Numbered from the stretch's first letter, positions 1-9,063 are shown. The stretch: DNA of 53,024 nucleotides from Thermococcus sp. (GCF_015521605.1 NZ_WANV01000020.1:1-53024); one strand, 5' to 3'. The notes: generated from the letters alone by a model not told the origin. Numbers and translations: made by a program.

Positions 1-69
1 ATCCTGTCCGGGGTGGGGGCACTCGTCGTGATGGCCATGAAAAAGGCGGGTGTCCTCCACAAACGATAA
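1..69 (+). CDS. 3' end of a truncated upstream gene (C-terminus of a probable membrane protein)
   Basis: The window opens inside a plus-strand reading frame in frame 1. It encodes a hydrophobic stretch (roughly ILSGVGALVVMAM) followed by a basic end (KKAGVLHKR) and stops at TAA 67-69. A hydrophobic helix followed by Lys/Arg suits a last transmembrane helix with a cytoplasmic tail. Only 22 residues are visible, so no family can be named. The next gene (cysS) starts 42 nt downstream. Confidence 0.55.
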   Translation: MLSGVGALVVMAMKKAGVLHKR

Positions 70-111
70 CCTAATAAAAGAACCTTGCAAAGTTCCCCAG
101 GTGGTGAGAAG

Positions 112-1542
112 ATGGCCATAAGAGTGTACAACACCCTGACAAAGCAGAAGGAGGAGTTCAGGCCTTTGAGAGACGGAGAGGTCAGGATGTACGTCTGTGG
201 GCCCACTGTTTACGATTACACCCACATCGGCCACGCGAGGACATACATAGCCTTTGACGTTATCCGGAGATACCTGGAGCACCGCGGTTATACTGTCCTC
301 ATGGTCATGAACTTCACTGACATAGACGACAAGATAATCCGGAGGGCCAACGAGACCGGCGAAGACCCTAAGGAGCTCGCCGAGAAGTTCCTGAGGTACT
401 TCCTGGAGGACATGGAGGCACTGAAGGTCAAGCCGGCCGACATCTATCCCCGCGTCACCGAGCACATCCAGGACATCATAGATTTCGTGAAGAAGCTCCA
501 GGAGAAGGGGTACGCCTACGAGGGGAGCGATGGGGTCTACTTCGAGGTTCAGAAGTTCAAGGACTATGGAAAGCTCAGCGGGGTAAAACTTGAGGAGCTC
601 AGGAAAGGGGCGCGCGTTGAGCCGGGCGAGGGCAAGAAGAACCCGGAGGACTTTGCCCTCTGGAAGAAGGCGAAACCGGGAGAGCCGAAGTGGGAAAGCC
701 CCTGGGGCGAGGGAAGGCCCGGCTGGCACATAGAGTGCTCCACGATGAGCACGAGGTACCTCGGTGAGAGCTTCGACATCCACGGCGGCGGGAACGACCT
801 CATCTTCCCGCACCACGAGAACGAGATTGCCCAAACCGAAGCCTGCACCGGCCAGCAGTGGGTCAGGTACTGGCTCCACACCGGGTTCCTGATGGTGAAC
901 GGAGAGAAGATGAGCAAGAGCCTCGGAAACTTCATCACGATAAGGGAAGCCCTGAAACGCTACGACCCCGAGGTCATAAGGCTCTTCGTCCTCCAGAGGC
1001 ACTACAGATCGCCGCTCGACTACACGGAAGAGGGCATGGAGCACGCCAAGAACAACCTGGAGAGGCTATACAACACCCTTGAAAACATCCGTGTGGCTAT
1101 GGAGAGGGCGGAGCTTTCCTTCAAGTGGGGCCAGGAAGAGTTCGAGGCCTACGAGGCCATTAGGAGCGCGAGAGAGAAGTTCTATGAAGCCATGGACGAC
1201 GACTTCAACACAGCTGAAGCCATGAAGGCCGTCTTTGAGGTCAGCAGTGCCGTGAACAGGTACCTCAGCAGGGTCGAGAGACCGAAGGAGAGTATCCTCC
1301 ATAAGGCGATGGAGTTCTTCAGGATAGTCAGCGAGGTCTTCGGCATCTTCGAGGACTACTTCAGGGAGCAGAGGGCTGGCGAGGAGGAGGCGCTCATCGA
1401 GCTGCTCATAGAAGTTCGCGCCCAGCTCAGGAAGGAGAAGAACTTCGCCCTGGCAGACAAGATAAGGGCGGAGCTCAGAGAAATGGGCATCCAGCTCGAA
1501 GACACGCCCCAAGGAACGATATGGAAGAGGGTTAAGGTCTGA
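112..1542 (+). CDS. cysS: Cysteinyl-tRNA synthetase
   Basis: Class I aminoacyl-tRNA synthetase, 476 aa, charging tRNA-Cys in the cytosol. The N-terminal catalytic domain carries the HIGH motif (THIGHARTY) and the KMSKS motif (GEKMSKSLGN). Candidate zinc ligands are the Cys in YVCGPTVYDY, the Cys in HIECSTMS and the HHENE segment. The C-terminal helical anticodon-binding region ends near KADKIRAEL-type sequence. The frame is open back to a TTG at 85, but ATG 112 is preferred because GGTGGTGAG at 101-108 sits just before it and the protein then starts MAIRVYNTL, typical of the family. Full length for a CysRS. Confidence 0.97.
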   Translation: MAIRVYNTLTKQKEEFRPLRDGEVRMYVCGPTVYDYTHIGHARTYIAFDVIRRYLEHRGYTVLMVMNFTDIDDKIIRRANETGEDPKELAEKFLRYFLEDMEALKVKPADIYPRVTEHIQDIIDFVKKLQEKGYAYEGSDGVYFEVQKFKDYGKLSGVKLEELRKGARVEPGEGKKNPEDFALWKKAKPGEPKWESPWGEGRPGWHIECSTMSTRYLGESFDIHGGGNDLIFPHHENEIAQTEACTGQQWVRYWLHTGFLMVNGEKMSKSLGNFITIREALKRYDPEVIRLFVLQRHYRSPLDYTEEGMEHAKNNLERLYNTLENIRVAMERAELSFKWGQEEFEAYEAIRSAREKFYEAMDDDFNTAEAMKAVFEVSSAVNRYLSRVERPKESILHKAMEFFRIVSEVFGIFEDYFREQRAGEEEALIELLIEVRAQLRKEKNFALADKIRAELREMGIQLEDTPQGTIWKRVKV

Positions 1543-1591
1543 TTTCTCCACTTTCTTTTGCCATATTTAAGTCAAAGCTCCGAGCGTAACG

Positions 1592-1600
1592 CTTAAATAT
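1592..1600 (+). promoter_or_regulatory. TATA box of the phosphoribosyltransferase gene
   Basis: CTTAAATAT, about 33-41 nt before ATG 1633, so transcription should begin near 1622 with a leader of about 10 nt. A second TATA-like CATATTTAAG lies at 1562-1571. Position and sequence follow the usual archaeal pattern. Confidence 0.6.
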
Positions 1601-1632
1601 AACCTTCCCCTTGCTCCGTTAAGGGAAATACA

Positions 1633-2283
1633 ATGAAGAAGTTTCCGGCTTATCTCGCTTCTTGGGACGACATAGAAAGGTGGGCAAAGGAAGGCGCTTG
1701 GAAGGTTCTGGAGGACGGATGGAGGCCGGACGTTATACTAGGCCTCGCAAGGGGCGGCTGGGTTGCGGCGAGGCTCTACTGCGACTACCTGGGAGTCAAA
1801 GACCTCGTCAGCCTCAAGGTCGAGCACTGGGGCGTCACGGCAACTCCTGACGGAAAGGCCAGGCTCAAGTACGGCAGCAGCTACGACCTGAGTGGAAAGA
1901 GGGTTCTCATAGTTGACGACATCAGCGACACCGGTGAGAGCCTAACGCTCGCAAAGAACTACGTCGAGGGTCAGAAGCCCGCCGAGATACGGGTCGCAAC
2001 ACTGCTTACCATAAAGGGCTCCCGCTTCAAGCCGGACTACTACGGCGAGGAAATCGACTGGGCGTGGATAGTCTTCCCCTGGAACTTCGTTGAGGACATG
2101 ATAAACCTCGTCAGCAATCTCTTCGAGGAGAAGGAGGCTCTCACCACAGATGAAATCATCGAGCTGTTCAAGGAACTCCATGGAATGGAAGTCCCGAAGG
2201 GCAAGCTTGAGGAAGCCCTCCGTATGGCCGAGCGCAGGAAGGTTTTTAAGTTCCGGGAGGGAGCGTGGCGCAAAGCCCCATGA
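1633..2283 (+). CDS. Phosphoribosyltransferase (purine type)
   Basis: 216 aa. The PRPP-binding signature is clear: VLIVDDISDTGESL at about residues 95-108, with the usual acidic pair and the T-G-E phosphate loop. Upstream LARGGWVAARL is the pyrophosphate-side loop. The family transfers phosphoribose to a nucleobase, usually hypoxanthine/guanine/xanthine for archaeal proteins of this Gpt-like group; the base is not fixed by anything I can see. The last 55 residues (from about EEKEALTTDEII) look like an added helical domain. It has its own promoter and is followed after 18 nt by a short gene, probably cotranscribed. Confidence 0.88.
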   Translation: MKKFPAYLASWDDIERWAKEGAWKVLEDGWRPDVILGLARGGWVAARLYCDYLGVKDLVSLKVEHWGVTATPDGKARLKYGSSYDLSGKRVLIVDDISDTGESLTLAKNYVEGQKPAEIRVATLLTIKGSRFKPDYYGEEIDWAWIVFPWNFVEDMINLVSNLFEEKEALTTDEIIELFKELHGMEVPKGKLEEALRMAERRKVFKFREGAWRKAP

Positions 2284-2301
2284 AGCCCGGGAAGTGGTAG
2301 T

Positions 2302-2619
2302 TTGAATAAGGATAAAAAGGTCGAAGAAATCCGGAGTCACAGTGTTTACGCCCGGGAAATCTACGACATGCACAGCGAAAGCATAGACAGGGTTCTCGAA
2401 GACTATGATGACCTCAAAGAGGACTACCTGAACGACCACTCACGCGCCAGAATTGTGAGGATAGTCTTCAACGAGGACAACGGCCTTCCACTGGCGATAG
2501 AGTTCAACAGGAAGGACGACAGCTTCAAGGGGTTCACCATAGCCATCGGCAAACCCCACATCAAGAGCAACGGAAATGGAAAAGAAGAAGACTCCCCTCA
2601 TGGGGACGCCAGCGGCTGA
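2302..2619 (+). CDS. Small acidic hypothetical protein
   Basis: 105 aa from a TTG start 18 nt after the phosphoribosyltransferase; no better start is in frame. The first 50 residues are charged and probably helical (ESIDRVLEDYDDLKEDYLND). They are followed by a likely beta segment (RIVRIVFNEDNGLPLAIEFN) and a disordered polar tail (SNGNGKEEDSPHGDASG). I do not recognise a named domain. The last 22 nt overlap convergently with the 3' end of the minus-strand metalloprotease-like gene. Confidence 0.6.
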   Translation: MNKDKKVEEIRSHSVYAREIYDMHSESIDRVLEDYDDLKEDYLNDHSRARIVRIVFNEDNGLPLAIEFNRKDDSFKGFTIAIGKPHIKSNGNGKEEDSPHGDASG

Positions 2620-4397
2620 ACGTAGAAGCCCATTTCTATTCCCTTTTCACTCCATATTTCGTAGCTGCTGAGGTAGTAGGTTGGGTTCAGGAACAGGGCA
2701 GTTAGAGTTCTGTTCTCCCCTGCTATCCAGACAATGTAGTTCTCCGGGTTGTGAGGGTTCCTGATGGCAATAATAACGGCGGCCCCGTTAACGTCTCCAA
2801 GTTCTCCCCTGACAACGGGGTCGGTTTCGTTACCCGTGAGCACAAAAGAGGCTGTTTCCCAGCCGGGGTCTTTTTCCAGAACCCATGAACCGGCCTCCGA
2901 CTTTACAAAACGGAGCGGGAAGTAATTTTCCATGTCCATGACGAGGGAATTGGCCACGGGGCCACCGACCAGGACGAGGTTGGATTCCATGTCCTCCGGC
3001 GTGACATTCGCGTCGGCCTTGACCACGATCTCAACGCTCCCGTTCCACTGCGAGTAGAACACCCGAAGGTTATCTGCGATCAGCTCGGCGGTTTTTCTAT
3101 CGCTTTCAGTGCCCGAGGGATCAGGGTTTTGGGTTCCATAGACCACAACGACCCTGCTCGTCACAGCACCCCTGTCGAATGCTCCCAGAGGCGTCACCGG
3201 AACCCTCTCTTGGTAAAGGGATTCAGACATTTCTGGGGGCACCCTCTCCCTAAGCTCGGTTAGCATATCATCAACGTATTCACTCACCGGGACGTTCTCT
3301 TCCAAGCTAAGCGCCGCGTACTTGCGGTATACATCCACCATATCCCCTATCCAGAACTCTCCCCAGCCGCGCTGCATCCACATCGCGAGGGCAGCGTAGT
3401 CAGGATCAACGCTTGCAAGGGAAAAGTCCATCCAGCCGTCCGCGAAACCCTCGTATACCATCATGGTATCCCACCAGAAGTGTATGTCGTAGGTGGCCAG
3501 GTACGGCATGTTCTTTTCAATAGTGTCCTCCAGGTAGCGCAGGGAGTAAGTGTCCCTGTAGTTCCCGTAGAGACCGGGCAGGGTTATGTCGTGACCGAGC
3601 TCGTGGTACACGAAGCCCAGGTAGACGAGCTGGTCCAGTCCGGTGTTGTTCACGTAGTCCCTGTTGAGCGGCAGTCCAAACATGGTGTCCCTCGCGGTCT
3701 TGTAGCTCCAGGGGGTTCTCTGCGGGTCGCGTCTCACAAGGGGCACCATCCCCCCAGCACCGTATATCTGAGTCCCGTTCCTCACAGGGTTAAAGTTGTG
3801 GCCGTGTATCGCCACAAGGTACGGGTGCTTAAATTCGAAGCGCACGCTGGAAACGTCGATGTAGCGCCCCATGAACTCATCTGGAGGGAGCAGTTTAAGG
3901 GCATCTTTATACACGTTGAGGTCTTCTGCGTAGTAGTCCTCATGCTGCATGTAGAACTCCATGAAGTTGCTCTTTTCTGCGAAGTCCCTGAGAACCTCAA
4001 GGTACTCAGCCGTCCAGGGGTCGTAGAACCCGGCCCACTGCCGCAACTCCGGAGGCTCGGTGCAATGAAGCAGGTCAGCTTCGATGGTGTACAGCATACG
4101 GTCCCTGTCCGATATCGTGGTGGCGTTCTGGAGGTGCTTCCTCAGCATAGCGACTGCCGGGTGGTTTCTGTACGGCCTGAACCACGCGTCCACCTCATCA
4201 AGGTAGCTCCCCCTGTCGATTACAAACGGGTCGTTCCTGCCGAACGCTAGATAATAGACGATGCTCAGCAGTTCCGAGTTTGGGTTGATCTCCACTGAGA
4301 CGTGGGGGCTTATCTCATACGCCCTCACCAGGGCAGTTGAGGCAGTTATCGATGCCGCCACGGCGATGACAATTATCAACACAGCCAGTCTCTTCAT
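2598..4397 (-). CDS. Secreted HELGH-motif protein, probable zinc metalloprotease (DUF4932-like)
   Basis: 599 aa with an N-terminal signal peptide (MKRLAVLIIVIAVAASI, cleavage likely near residue 25). It should be exported. Near residue 265 is VYHELGHDI, a HExxH zinc-protease motif, followed about 45 residues later by YEGFADGW, which could give the third metal ligand. The N-terminal region (PHVSVEINPNSELLSIVYYLAFG) resembles DUF4932 as I remember it. The C-terminal third (from VVVVYGTQNPDPSG, with LVLVGGPVAN) looks like a separate alpha/beta domain of the kind found at the end of Thermococcales surface proteases. No activity is proven. The promoter region is shared with the divergent metal-binding gene at 4495. 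Confidence 0.75.
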   Translation of the reverse strand: MKRLAVLIIVIAVAASITASTALVRAYEISPHVSVEINPNSELLSIVYYLAFGRNDPFVIDRGSYLDEVDAWFRPYRNHPAVAMLRKHLQNATTISDRDRMLYTIEADLLHCTEPPELRQWAGFYDPWTAEYLEVLRDFAEKSNFMEFYMQHEDYYAEDLNVYKDALKLLPPDEFMGRYIDVSSVRFEFKHPYLVAIHGHNFNPVRNGTQIYGAGGMVPLVRRDPQRTPWSYKTARDTMFGLPLNRDYVNNTGLDQLVYLGFVYHELGHDITLPGLYGNYRDTYSLRYLEDTIEKNMPYLATYDIHFWWDTMMVYEGFADGWMDFSLASVDPDYAALAMWMQRGWGEFWIGDMVDVYRKYAALSLEENVPVSEYVDDMLTELRERVPPEMSESLYQERVPVTPLGAFDRGAVTSRVVVVYGTQNPDPSGTESDRKTAELIADNLRVFYSQWNGSVEIVVKADANVTPEDMESNLVLVGGPVANSLVMDMENYFPLRFVKSEAGSWVLEKDPGWETASFVLTGNETDPVVRGELGDVNGAAVIIAIRNPHNPENYIVWIAGENRTLTALFLNPTYYLSSYEIWSEKGIEMGFYVQPLASP

Positions 4398-4454
4398 GAC
4401 AACACCCGATAGTATTTAATGAACACACTTTTTAAGTGTTTTGAGGGCGGCAGG

Positions 4455-4462
4455 TTTTAAAA
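4455..4462 (+). promoter_or_regulatory. TATA box for the metal-binding protein gene
   Basis: The palindromic TTTTAAAA lies 33 nt before ATG 4495. The adjacent minus-strand gene (start 4397) has its own TATA-like sequences (CACTTAAAAAGTG or CATTAAATAC on the minus strand) in the same 97-nt gap. Confidence 0.5.
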
Positions 4463-4494
4463 CCGGCACGTGAAATGGATTAGGGTGACCGAAA

Positions 4495-5487
4495 ATGAGG
4501 GCGAGGACACCGGCAACGGTTATGCTCATCATGATGTTCGCCGGCATGATTATGCCGTTCTCGTGGGGCTCTTCCGGGAGACCGTTAATCGTGACCAGCA
4601 TAGCACCCCTTGCCGCGATAGTCCAGGATGCCTTCGGCAACTCCGTGGATGTGGTCTATATAATTCCTCCCGGGGCGGACCCGCATGAGTACCAGCTCAC
4701 GGCGAGTCAGATAGAACTCCTTCGGAAGGCGGACGTGATAGTAACAACGGGCGGCCATCTTCCGGTTGAGAAACGGATAGATGAGCTGAAGAAGGAGGGC
4801 ACGATAAGCGGGGAGGTTCTGTTCATTGACGACTACAAGCGGGAGGGCTTTCGCTATCTCCCCGAGCACTGGTACGGCAACAAGGACAACCCCCACGGCA
4901 TCTGGCTAGACCCGACCAACGCCCTGGCCATAGCAAGGGCCACGGAAAAGGCGCTTGAAAGAACCGATGGGGACAACGCCAACGTTTACCGGGCGGAGTA
5001 TGAGAGCTTTGAGAACCGGGTGATGACTGTGGTCCGCTCCTATAAGGCCCTCGTCGGGGGTGAAAAAAGTGCCGTGATCCAGATGCCCGCGGATCAGTAC
5101 GCAATAGAGTGGCTTGGAATCAAGGCGATAGCGTCCATAAAACCCGAGGAAGAGGTTCCCGCGATGGGGGTGGACGAACTCGTTTCGGCGGCACTCAAAT
5201 CCGACGTTATAGTCTATGCTGCGGATAGCCCGGATCAGCTGAAGGAAGCCGCAAGGGAGCTCTCGGCCAAGAGCGGGAAGCCCTCCGCGGAGATAACCGT
5301 TTTCTGGAGCGAGAGGCCTTACACGGAGATACTAATCGAAAACAGCGCCGCGGTTGTCAGGGCCCTTGGAGGAAAGGCACCTGAAAGAGAGCCCGTGGCG
5401 GAAACGGACGTGACGAGGTACGTTGCCATCTCCCTTGTGGTCGGAATCGTTCTGGGGACTGCCCTCGGTGTCGTCATCAAGAAATGA
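4495..5487 (+). CDS. Membrane-anchored metal (zinc/manganese-type) ABC substrate-binding protein, orphan
   Basis: 330 aa. There is an N-terminal signal segment (MLIMMFAGMIMPFSWG), a TroA/ZnuA-type fold with SIAPLAAIVQDAFG near the start, and likely metal ligands in GADPHEYQL and DNPHGIWLDP. The C-terminus has a hydrophobic helix ending VVIKK, so the protein is probably anchored in the membrane by its tail instead of by a lipid. The family binds zinc or manganese outside the cell and delivers it to an ABC permease. No permease or ATPase gene is adjacent, so its partner is elsewhere or it acts alone. The start ATG 4495 follows AGGGTGACC. Confidence 0.85.
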   Translation: MRARTPATVMLIMMFAGMIMPFSWGSSGRPLIVTSIAPLAAIVQDAFGNSVDVVYIIPPGADPHEYQLTASQIELLRKADVIVTTGGHLPVEKRIDELKKEGTISGEVLFIDDYKREGFRYLPEHWYGNKDNPHGIWLDPTNALAIARATEKALERTDGDNANVYRAEYESFENRVMTVVRSYKALVGGEKSAVIQMPADQYAIEWLGIKAIASIKPEEEVPAMGVDELVSAALKSDVIVYAADSPDQLKEAARELSAKSGKPSAEITVFWSERPYTEILIENSAAVVRALGGKAPEREPVAETDVTRYVAISLVVGIVLGTALGVVIKK

Positions 5488-5532
5488 TGCCCTTCTCGTT
5501 TCTTTAAACAAAAGAGTGGAAAAGGGAAAAGG

Positions 5533-6420
5533 TCACTCCCTCTTGTAGGGCCTTCCGTCCCACTTCGGCGGCCTGGCTTTTCCGATGATTCCTGCAACTA
5601 TTACGAGGGTCATTATGTAGGGCAGCATGAGGATGAACTGCCCGGGTATTATGTGGAGCGGTGCCAGCCACGCCGCCAGTGCGTCGAAGAAACCAAACAG
5701 CCAGCCGCCGAGGAGGGCAACGAGGGGGTTCCAGCCGCTGAAGACCATGTTGGCGAGTGCTATGAATCCCCTGCCAGCGGACATGGTCTTCTGAACAACC
5801 CCAAGCCAGGCAACGCTCATATAGGCTCCTCCGAGACCGGCCAGGGCGTGTCCATAGACCGTTGACCAGAACCTGTACTTTTCGACGTTGATACCAAGTG
5901 CATCCGCGGCCTCCGGGTTTTCACCGACGGAGCGGACGCGGAGACCGAGGGGAGTCTTGAAGAGCACCCACCAGGTTATTACCGCTATTGCTATGGTAAC
6001 GAAAATCATCGGGCTTATCTTGCCGTACTTGGTGTTCCAGCTCCAGAGAGTAACAGCGACCTGGTGCTGACCGGCGGTTCCCCAGTAGGCGAGTATGCCG
6101 AAGGGGACGACGCCCATGGCGAGAAGGTTGATGCCTATACCTGGAATGACGTGGTCACCCTTGAGGTAGACCGTGAGAACTCCGTGCAGTATTCCGAAGA
6201 TCATCCCCGTGACAATGCCTCCTATGAGCCCCATGACTCCGCTACCGGTGACTTCTGCCACTATGGCACCAAAGAACGCACTCATTAGGAGGACTCCCTC
6301 ATAGCCGATGCTGACCACGCCTGCCCTCTCGCTCCAGACGGCACCAACGCTCGTTAGCACTATGGGCACCATGGCCATGAGGGAGGTAATCAGGATGGAG
6401 AGTATTGATCCTAGGTCCAT
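5533..6420 (-). CDS. BMP-type ABC transporter permease 2 (nucleoside-like uptake)
   Basis: 295 aa, almost entirely hydrophobic, about 8-9 transmembrane helices. The segment VGENPEAADALGINVEKYRFWS is the conserved cytoplasmic loop of the sugar/nucleoside permease family (BPD_transp_2). It is the last gene of the minus-strand set and begins where the first permease ends (1-nt overlap at 6420). With its partner it forms the membrane pore of an importer fed by the BMP lipoprotein at 9064-10305. Related systems (Bacillus NupOPQN/Yuf, Treponema) import nucleosides; the substrate here is inferred. Confidence 0.92.
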   Translation of the reverse strand: MDLGSILSILITSLMAMVPIVLTSVGAVWSERAGVVSIGYEGVLLMSAFFGAIVAEVTGSGVMGLIGGIVTGMIFGILHGVLTVYLKGDHVIPGIGINLLAMGVVPFGILAYWGTAGQHQVAVTLWSWNTKYGKISPMIFVTIAIAVITWWVLFKTPLGLRVRSVGENPEAADALGINVEKYRFWSTVYGHALAGLGGAYMSVAWLGVVQKTMSAGRGFIALANMVFSGWNPLVALLGGWLFGFFDALAAWLAPLHIIPGQFILMLPYIMTLVIVAGIIGKARPPKWDGRPYKRE

Positions 6421-7472
6421 CAGGCCTCCCCCCTCCTAAAAGCCTTCTTGATGAGGTCATAAAGTCCCGGTATCGCAACCGTGATAACTATGATGCCCTG
6501 TATGACTTTGATAATCTCCAGGGGCACCTGTGCCCCAATCTGCATCATTGGGGTTCCTGCGCGGAGCATTCCAAAGAATATTGCCGCAAAGATTATGCCC
6601 AGGGGGTGGTTTCTGCCAACGAGGGCGACGCCTATTCCGTCGAAACCAAGGCCATACACGTTGGCCATTCCCTGGCTTATGGCGTACGTCGGCGGCTCGC
6701 CCATGATCTTCATGGCACCACCAAGACCGCTCATGATTCCGCCTATAACAAAGGACCATATTATCGCTTTGTTCGGGTTAACACCACCGTATCTTGCCGC
6801 TTTTGGGTTAATTCCACTTGCCCTCATGCCAAACCCAAAGACTGTGTGCCAGAGGAGGTAGTACGTCAGGACTGAGGCGATGACTGCAATTATGAAAGCT
6901 ATTGAGAGGTCAGTGTTCCCTATCAGGGGGAGCCTGGCACTCTCCGGTATCCTTATGGTCTTGTTGGGGTCGTTGGGGTTGGCGTAGGGACCGACGACGA
7001 GCCAGAGGACGAAGAACCACGCTATCCAGTTGAGCATGATGGTGGATATAACCTCGTGGACACCGCGGTAGACCTTAAGGAAGGCCGCGGGGAGGCTCCA
7101 GAGCGCACCGAGGAGCATGCCCATTGCCAGTCCGAACCACATGTTGCCCCATATGTTGGTGAAGATGACTGCCGCTATCGCGCCGAAGTAGAAGGAACCT
7201 TCTGCACCTATGTTAAATATTCCAGTCCTGGCGCTTATGGCGAATGTAAGTGCAGTGAGCATTATCGGGGTGGAGTACGCGAGGGTGCTGGCTATACCGT
7301 TGGTTGAGCCGAGGGCACCCTTAAAGAGCCAGTAGTAGGTTTCAACCGGACTGTAACCGAAGGTCAAGAGCACTATGGCTCCCAGGAGGAAGCCGACGAA
7401 GATGGCTATGAGGCTCTCGATGAGAGCTTTGAAGTTGAAGAACTTAAGGACATCACTTTTTGAGCTCTTCAT
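6420..7472 (-). CDS. BMP-type ABC transporter permease 1
   Basis: 350 aa, about 9-10 transmembrane helices, same BPD_transp_2 family as its neighbour. The loop MRASGINPKAARYGGVNPNK is the conserved coupling segment, and TGIFNIGAEGSFYFGA is typical of the nucleoside-permease branch (YufP/NupP type). It overlaps the end of the ATPase gene by 20 nt and the second permease by 1 nt, so the three are translated from one message. Confidence 0.92.
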   Translation of the reverse strand: MKSSKSDVLKFFNFKALIESLIAIFVGFLLGAIVLLTFGYSPVETYYWLFKGALGSTNGIASTLAYSTPIMLTALTFAISARTGIFNIGAEGSFYFGAIAAVIFTNIWGNMWFGLAMGMLLGALWSLPAAFLKVYRGVHEVISTIMLNWIAWFFVLWLVVGPYANPNDPNKTIRIPESARLPLIGNTDLSIAFIIAVIASVLTYYLLWHTVFGFGMRASGINPKAARYGGVNPNKAIIWSFVIGGIMSGLGGAMKIMGEPPTYAISQGMANVYGLGFDGIGVALVGRNHPLGIIFAAIFFGMLRAGTPMMQIGAQVPLEIIKVIQGIIVITVAIPGLYDLIKKAFRRGEA

Positions 7473-8991
7473 AGCGTATTCCCCCCATCATCATTCCTAT
7501 CTCCTCTGTGGTGATCTCCTCAGGCTTCACAACGCCCATGAACTCGCCCTCGTAGATTATTCCCATCCTGTCGCTGAGCTGCACGACCTCATCGAGGTCG
7601 GCTGAGACGAGAAGGACCGCCTTGCCCTCGTTTCTCAGCTTGATCAGGTAGTTTCTGATGTACTCTGTTGAGGCCACATCAACACCCCTGGTGGGCTGGG
7701 CGGCTATTATCAAGACGGGCTGCTTGCTGACCTCCCTCGCCACGATGAGCTTCTGCTGGTTTCCTCCGCTGAGGCTTTTGACAGGGGCGTCCACTCCCGG
7801 AGCGGATATTTCGAATTGCTCGATGAGCCCCATCGTGTGCTTCTTTGCCTTGCCCCAGTCTATGGTACCCTTCCAGCGCTGGAATTCCTTTCTCCACTGA
7901 AGTCCGAGTATGGCGTTCTCGGTAACGGTCATGTCAAGGATCAAACCCATGTGAGTCCTGTCTTCCGGGATGTGCGCCATCCCTGCATCGTAAAGCTCCT
8001 TTGGAGGCCTTCCGGTGATGTCCTGGCCGTTTAATAGTACCTCTCCCTTTTCGGGCTTTCTAAGTCCGGTGATGGCTTCTATGAGTTCCGTCTGCCCATT
8101 TCCTTCGACCCCGGCTATTCCGAATATTTCGCCGGCCCTCACCTCAAAGGACAGGCCTTTAACGGCATCCTCTCCCCTGTCACCCTTGACCCACAGGTTC
8201 TTGATCTCAAGTATAGGCTCTCCGGGTTCTTTCGGCGGCTTCTGTATTCTGAGAACCACGTCCCTTCCAACCATCATCCTGGCCAGCAGCTGGGGGGTTG
8301 CCTCGCTCGTGTTGACTGTTCCAATGACTTCACCCTTCCTGATGACCGTAACGCGGTCGGTGAGCTCCATGACCTCGTTGAGCTTGTGGCTGATGAAGAT
8401 TATCGTCTTGCCCTCGGCCTTTAACTTCTTGAGGACGGCAAAGAGCTCCTCGACCTCAATGGGTGTCAGCACTGCCGTTGGCTCGTCGAGTATGAGAACG
8501 TCAACGTCTCTGAAGAGCATCTTGAGTATCTCAATTCTCTGCTGGACTCCAACGGGGAGTTCCTCCACCGGAACATCGAGGGGCACTTTAAAGTTTAGAT
8601 CCTCCATAAGCCTCTGGAGCTTTTCGCGGGCGGCATCAACATCTATCTTCGAAAACATTCCGTGCCCTTCCATTCCAAGGATTATGTTGTGAAGAGCATC
8701 AAAAACCTCAACGAGGGTGAAGTGCTGGTGAACCATACCGATGCCGTTTGCGAGGGCATCGGCCGGACTCTTAAAGCGGGTCTCCTTACCGCGGACGTAG
8801 ATTTTACCCGCGGTCGGGTGGAGCATTCCAAAGAGAATTTTCATGAGGGTCGTCTTTCCGGCGCCGTTCTCACCCAGGAGGCCGAGTATCTCGCCCTGAT
8901 ATACAGTTAGATCAACACCCTTGAGAGCCCTTGTGCCGTCGGGATACACCTTCACTATTCCCTTCATCTCTAGTATTGGAGTCTCTCCCAT
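7453..8991 (-). CDS. BMP-type ABC transporter ATP-binding protein (two fused ATPase domains)
   Basis: 512 aa with two nucleotide-binding domains in tandem, as in the sugar/nucleoside ATPase family. The first has GENGAGKTTLMKIL (Walker A) and ILDEPTAVLTP (Walker B). The second has a degenerate Walker A (GVEGNGQTELIEAI, lacking GKT), an LSGGNQQKLIVAREV signature and PTRGVD. This asymmetry is normal for RbsA/YufO-type proteins: domain one is expected to bind ATP normally. It is the first of three overlapping minus-strand genes and follows bmpA after a 72-nt gap that holds both a T-run and a TATA-like element. Confidence 0.93.
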   Translation of the reverse strand: MGETPILEMKGIVKVYPDGTRALKGVDLTVYQGEILGLLGENGAGKTTLMKILFGMLHPTAGKIYVRGKETRFKSPADALANGIGMVHQHFTLVEVFDALHNIILGMEGHGMFSKIDVDAAREKLQRLMEDLNFKVPLDVPVEELPVGVQQRIEILKMLFRDVDVLILDEPTAVLTPIEVEELFAVLKKLKAEGKTIIFISHKLNEVMELTDRVTVIRKGEVIGTVNTSEATPQLLARMMVGRDVVLRIQKPPKEPGEPILEIKNLWVKGDRGEDAVKGLSFEVRAGEIFGIAGVEGNGQTELIEAITGLRKPEKGEVLLNGQDITGRPPKELYDAGMAHIPEDRTHMGLILDMTVTENAILGLQWRKEFQRWKGTIDWGKAKKHTMGLIEQFEISAPGVDAPVKSLSGGNQQKLIVAREVSKQPVLIIAAQPTRGVDVASTEYIRNYLIKLRNEGKAVLLVSADLDEVVQLSDRMGIIYEGEFMGVVKPEEITTEEIGMMMGGIRYEELKK

Positions 8992-9003
8992 GCAAGCACC
9001 CCC

Positions 9004-9016
9004 GGAAATTTAAAGA
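9004..9016 (-). promoter_or_regulatory. Possible secondary promoter for the ABC ATPase/permease genes
   Basis: On the minus strand this reads TCTTTAAATTTCC, a good TATA match 13-25 nt upstream of the ATPase start at 8991. It lies just after a T-run that could end part of the bmpA transcripts. The distance is slightly short for a normal archaeal promoter, so the start codon might be reached by a nearly leaderless message. Confidence 0.4.
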
Positions 9017-9040
9017 ATCTACGCACAAAATTTGGCAGGT

Positions 9041-9047
9041 AAAAAAA
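9041..9047 (-). terminator. T7 run after bmpA (partial terminator)
   Basis: The plus strand has AAAAAAA here, so the minus-strand transcript carries U7 just after the bmpA stop codon. U-runs are the main termination signal in Thermococcales. This would let the lipoprotein be made in excess over the ATPase and permeases, as is common for binding proteins. Confidence 0.45.
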
Positions 9048-9063
9048 TAAGATTTAAAGAAAA

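Noticed and set aside
85-111. TTG 85 as cysS start
   Set aside because: Adds 9 residues not expected in CysRS, and the ribosome site GGTGGTGAG lies inside that stretch, pointing to ATG 112.
8015-8692. 225-aa Ser-rich frame antisense to the ABC ATPase
   Set aside because: Shadow frame; low-complexity and without a ribosome site.
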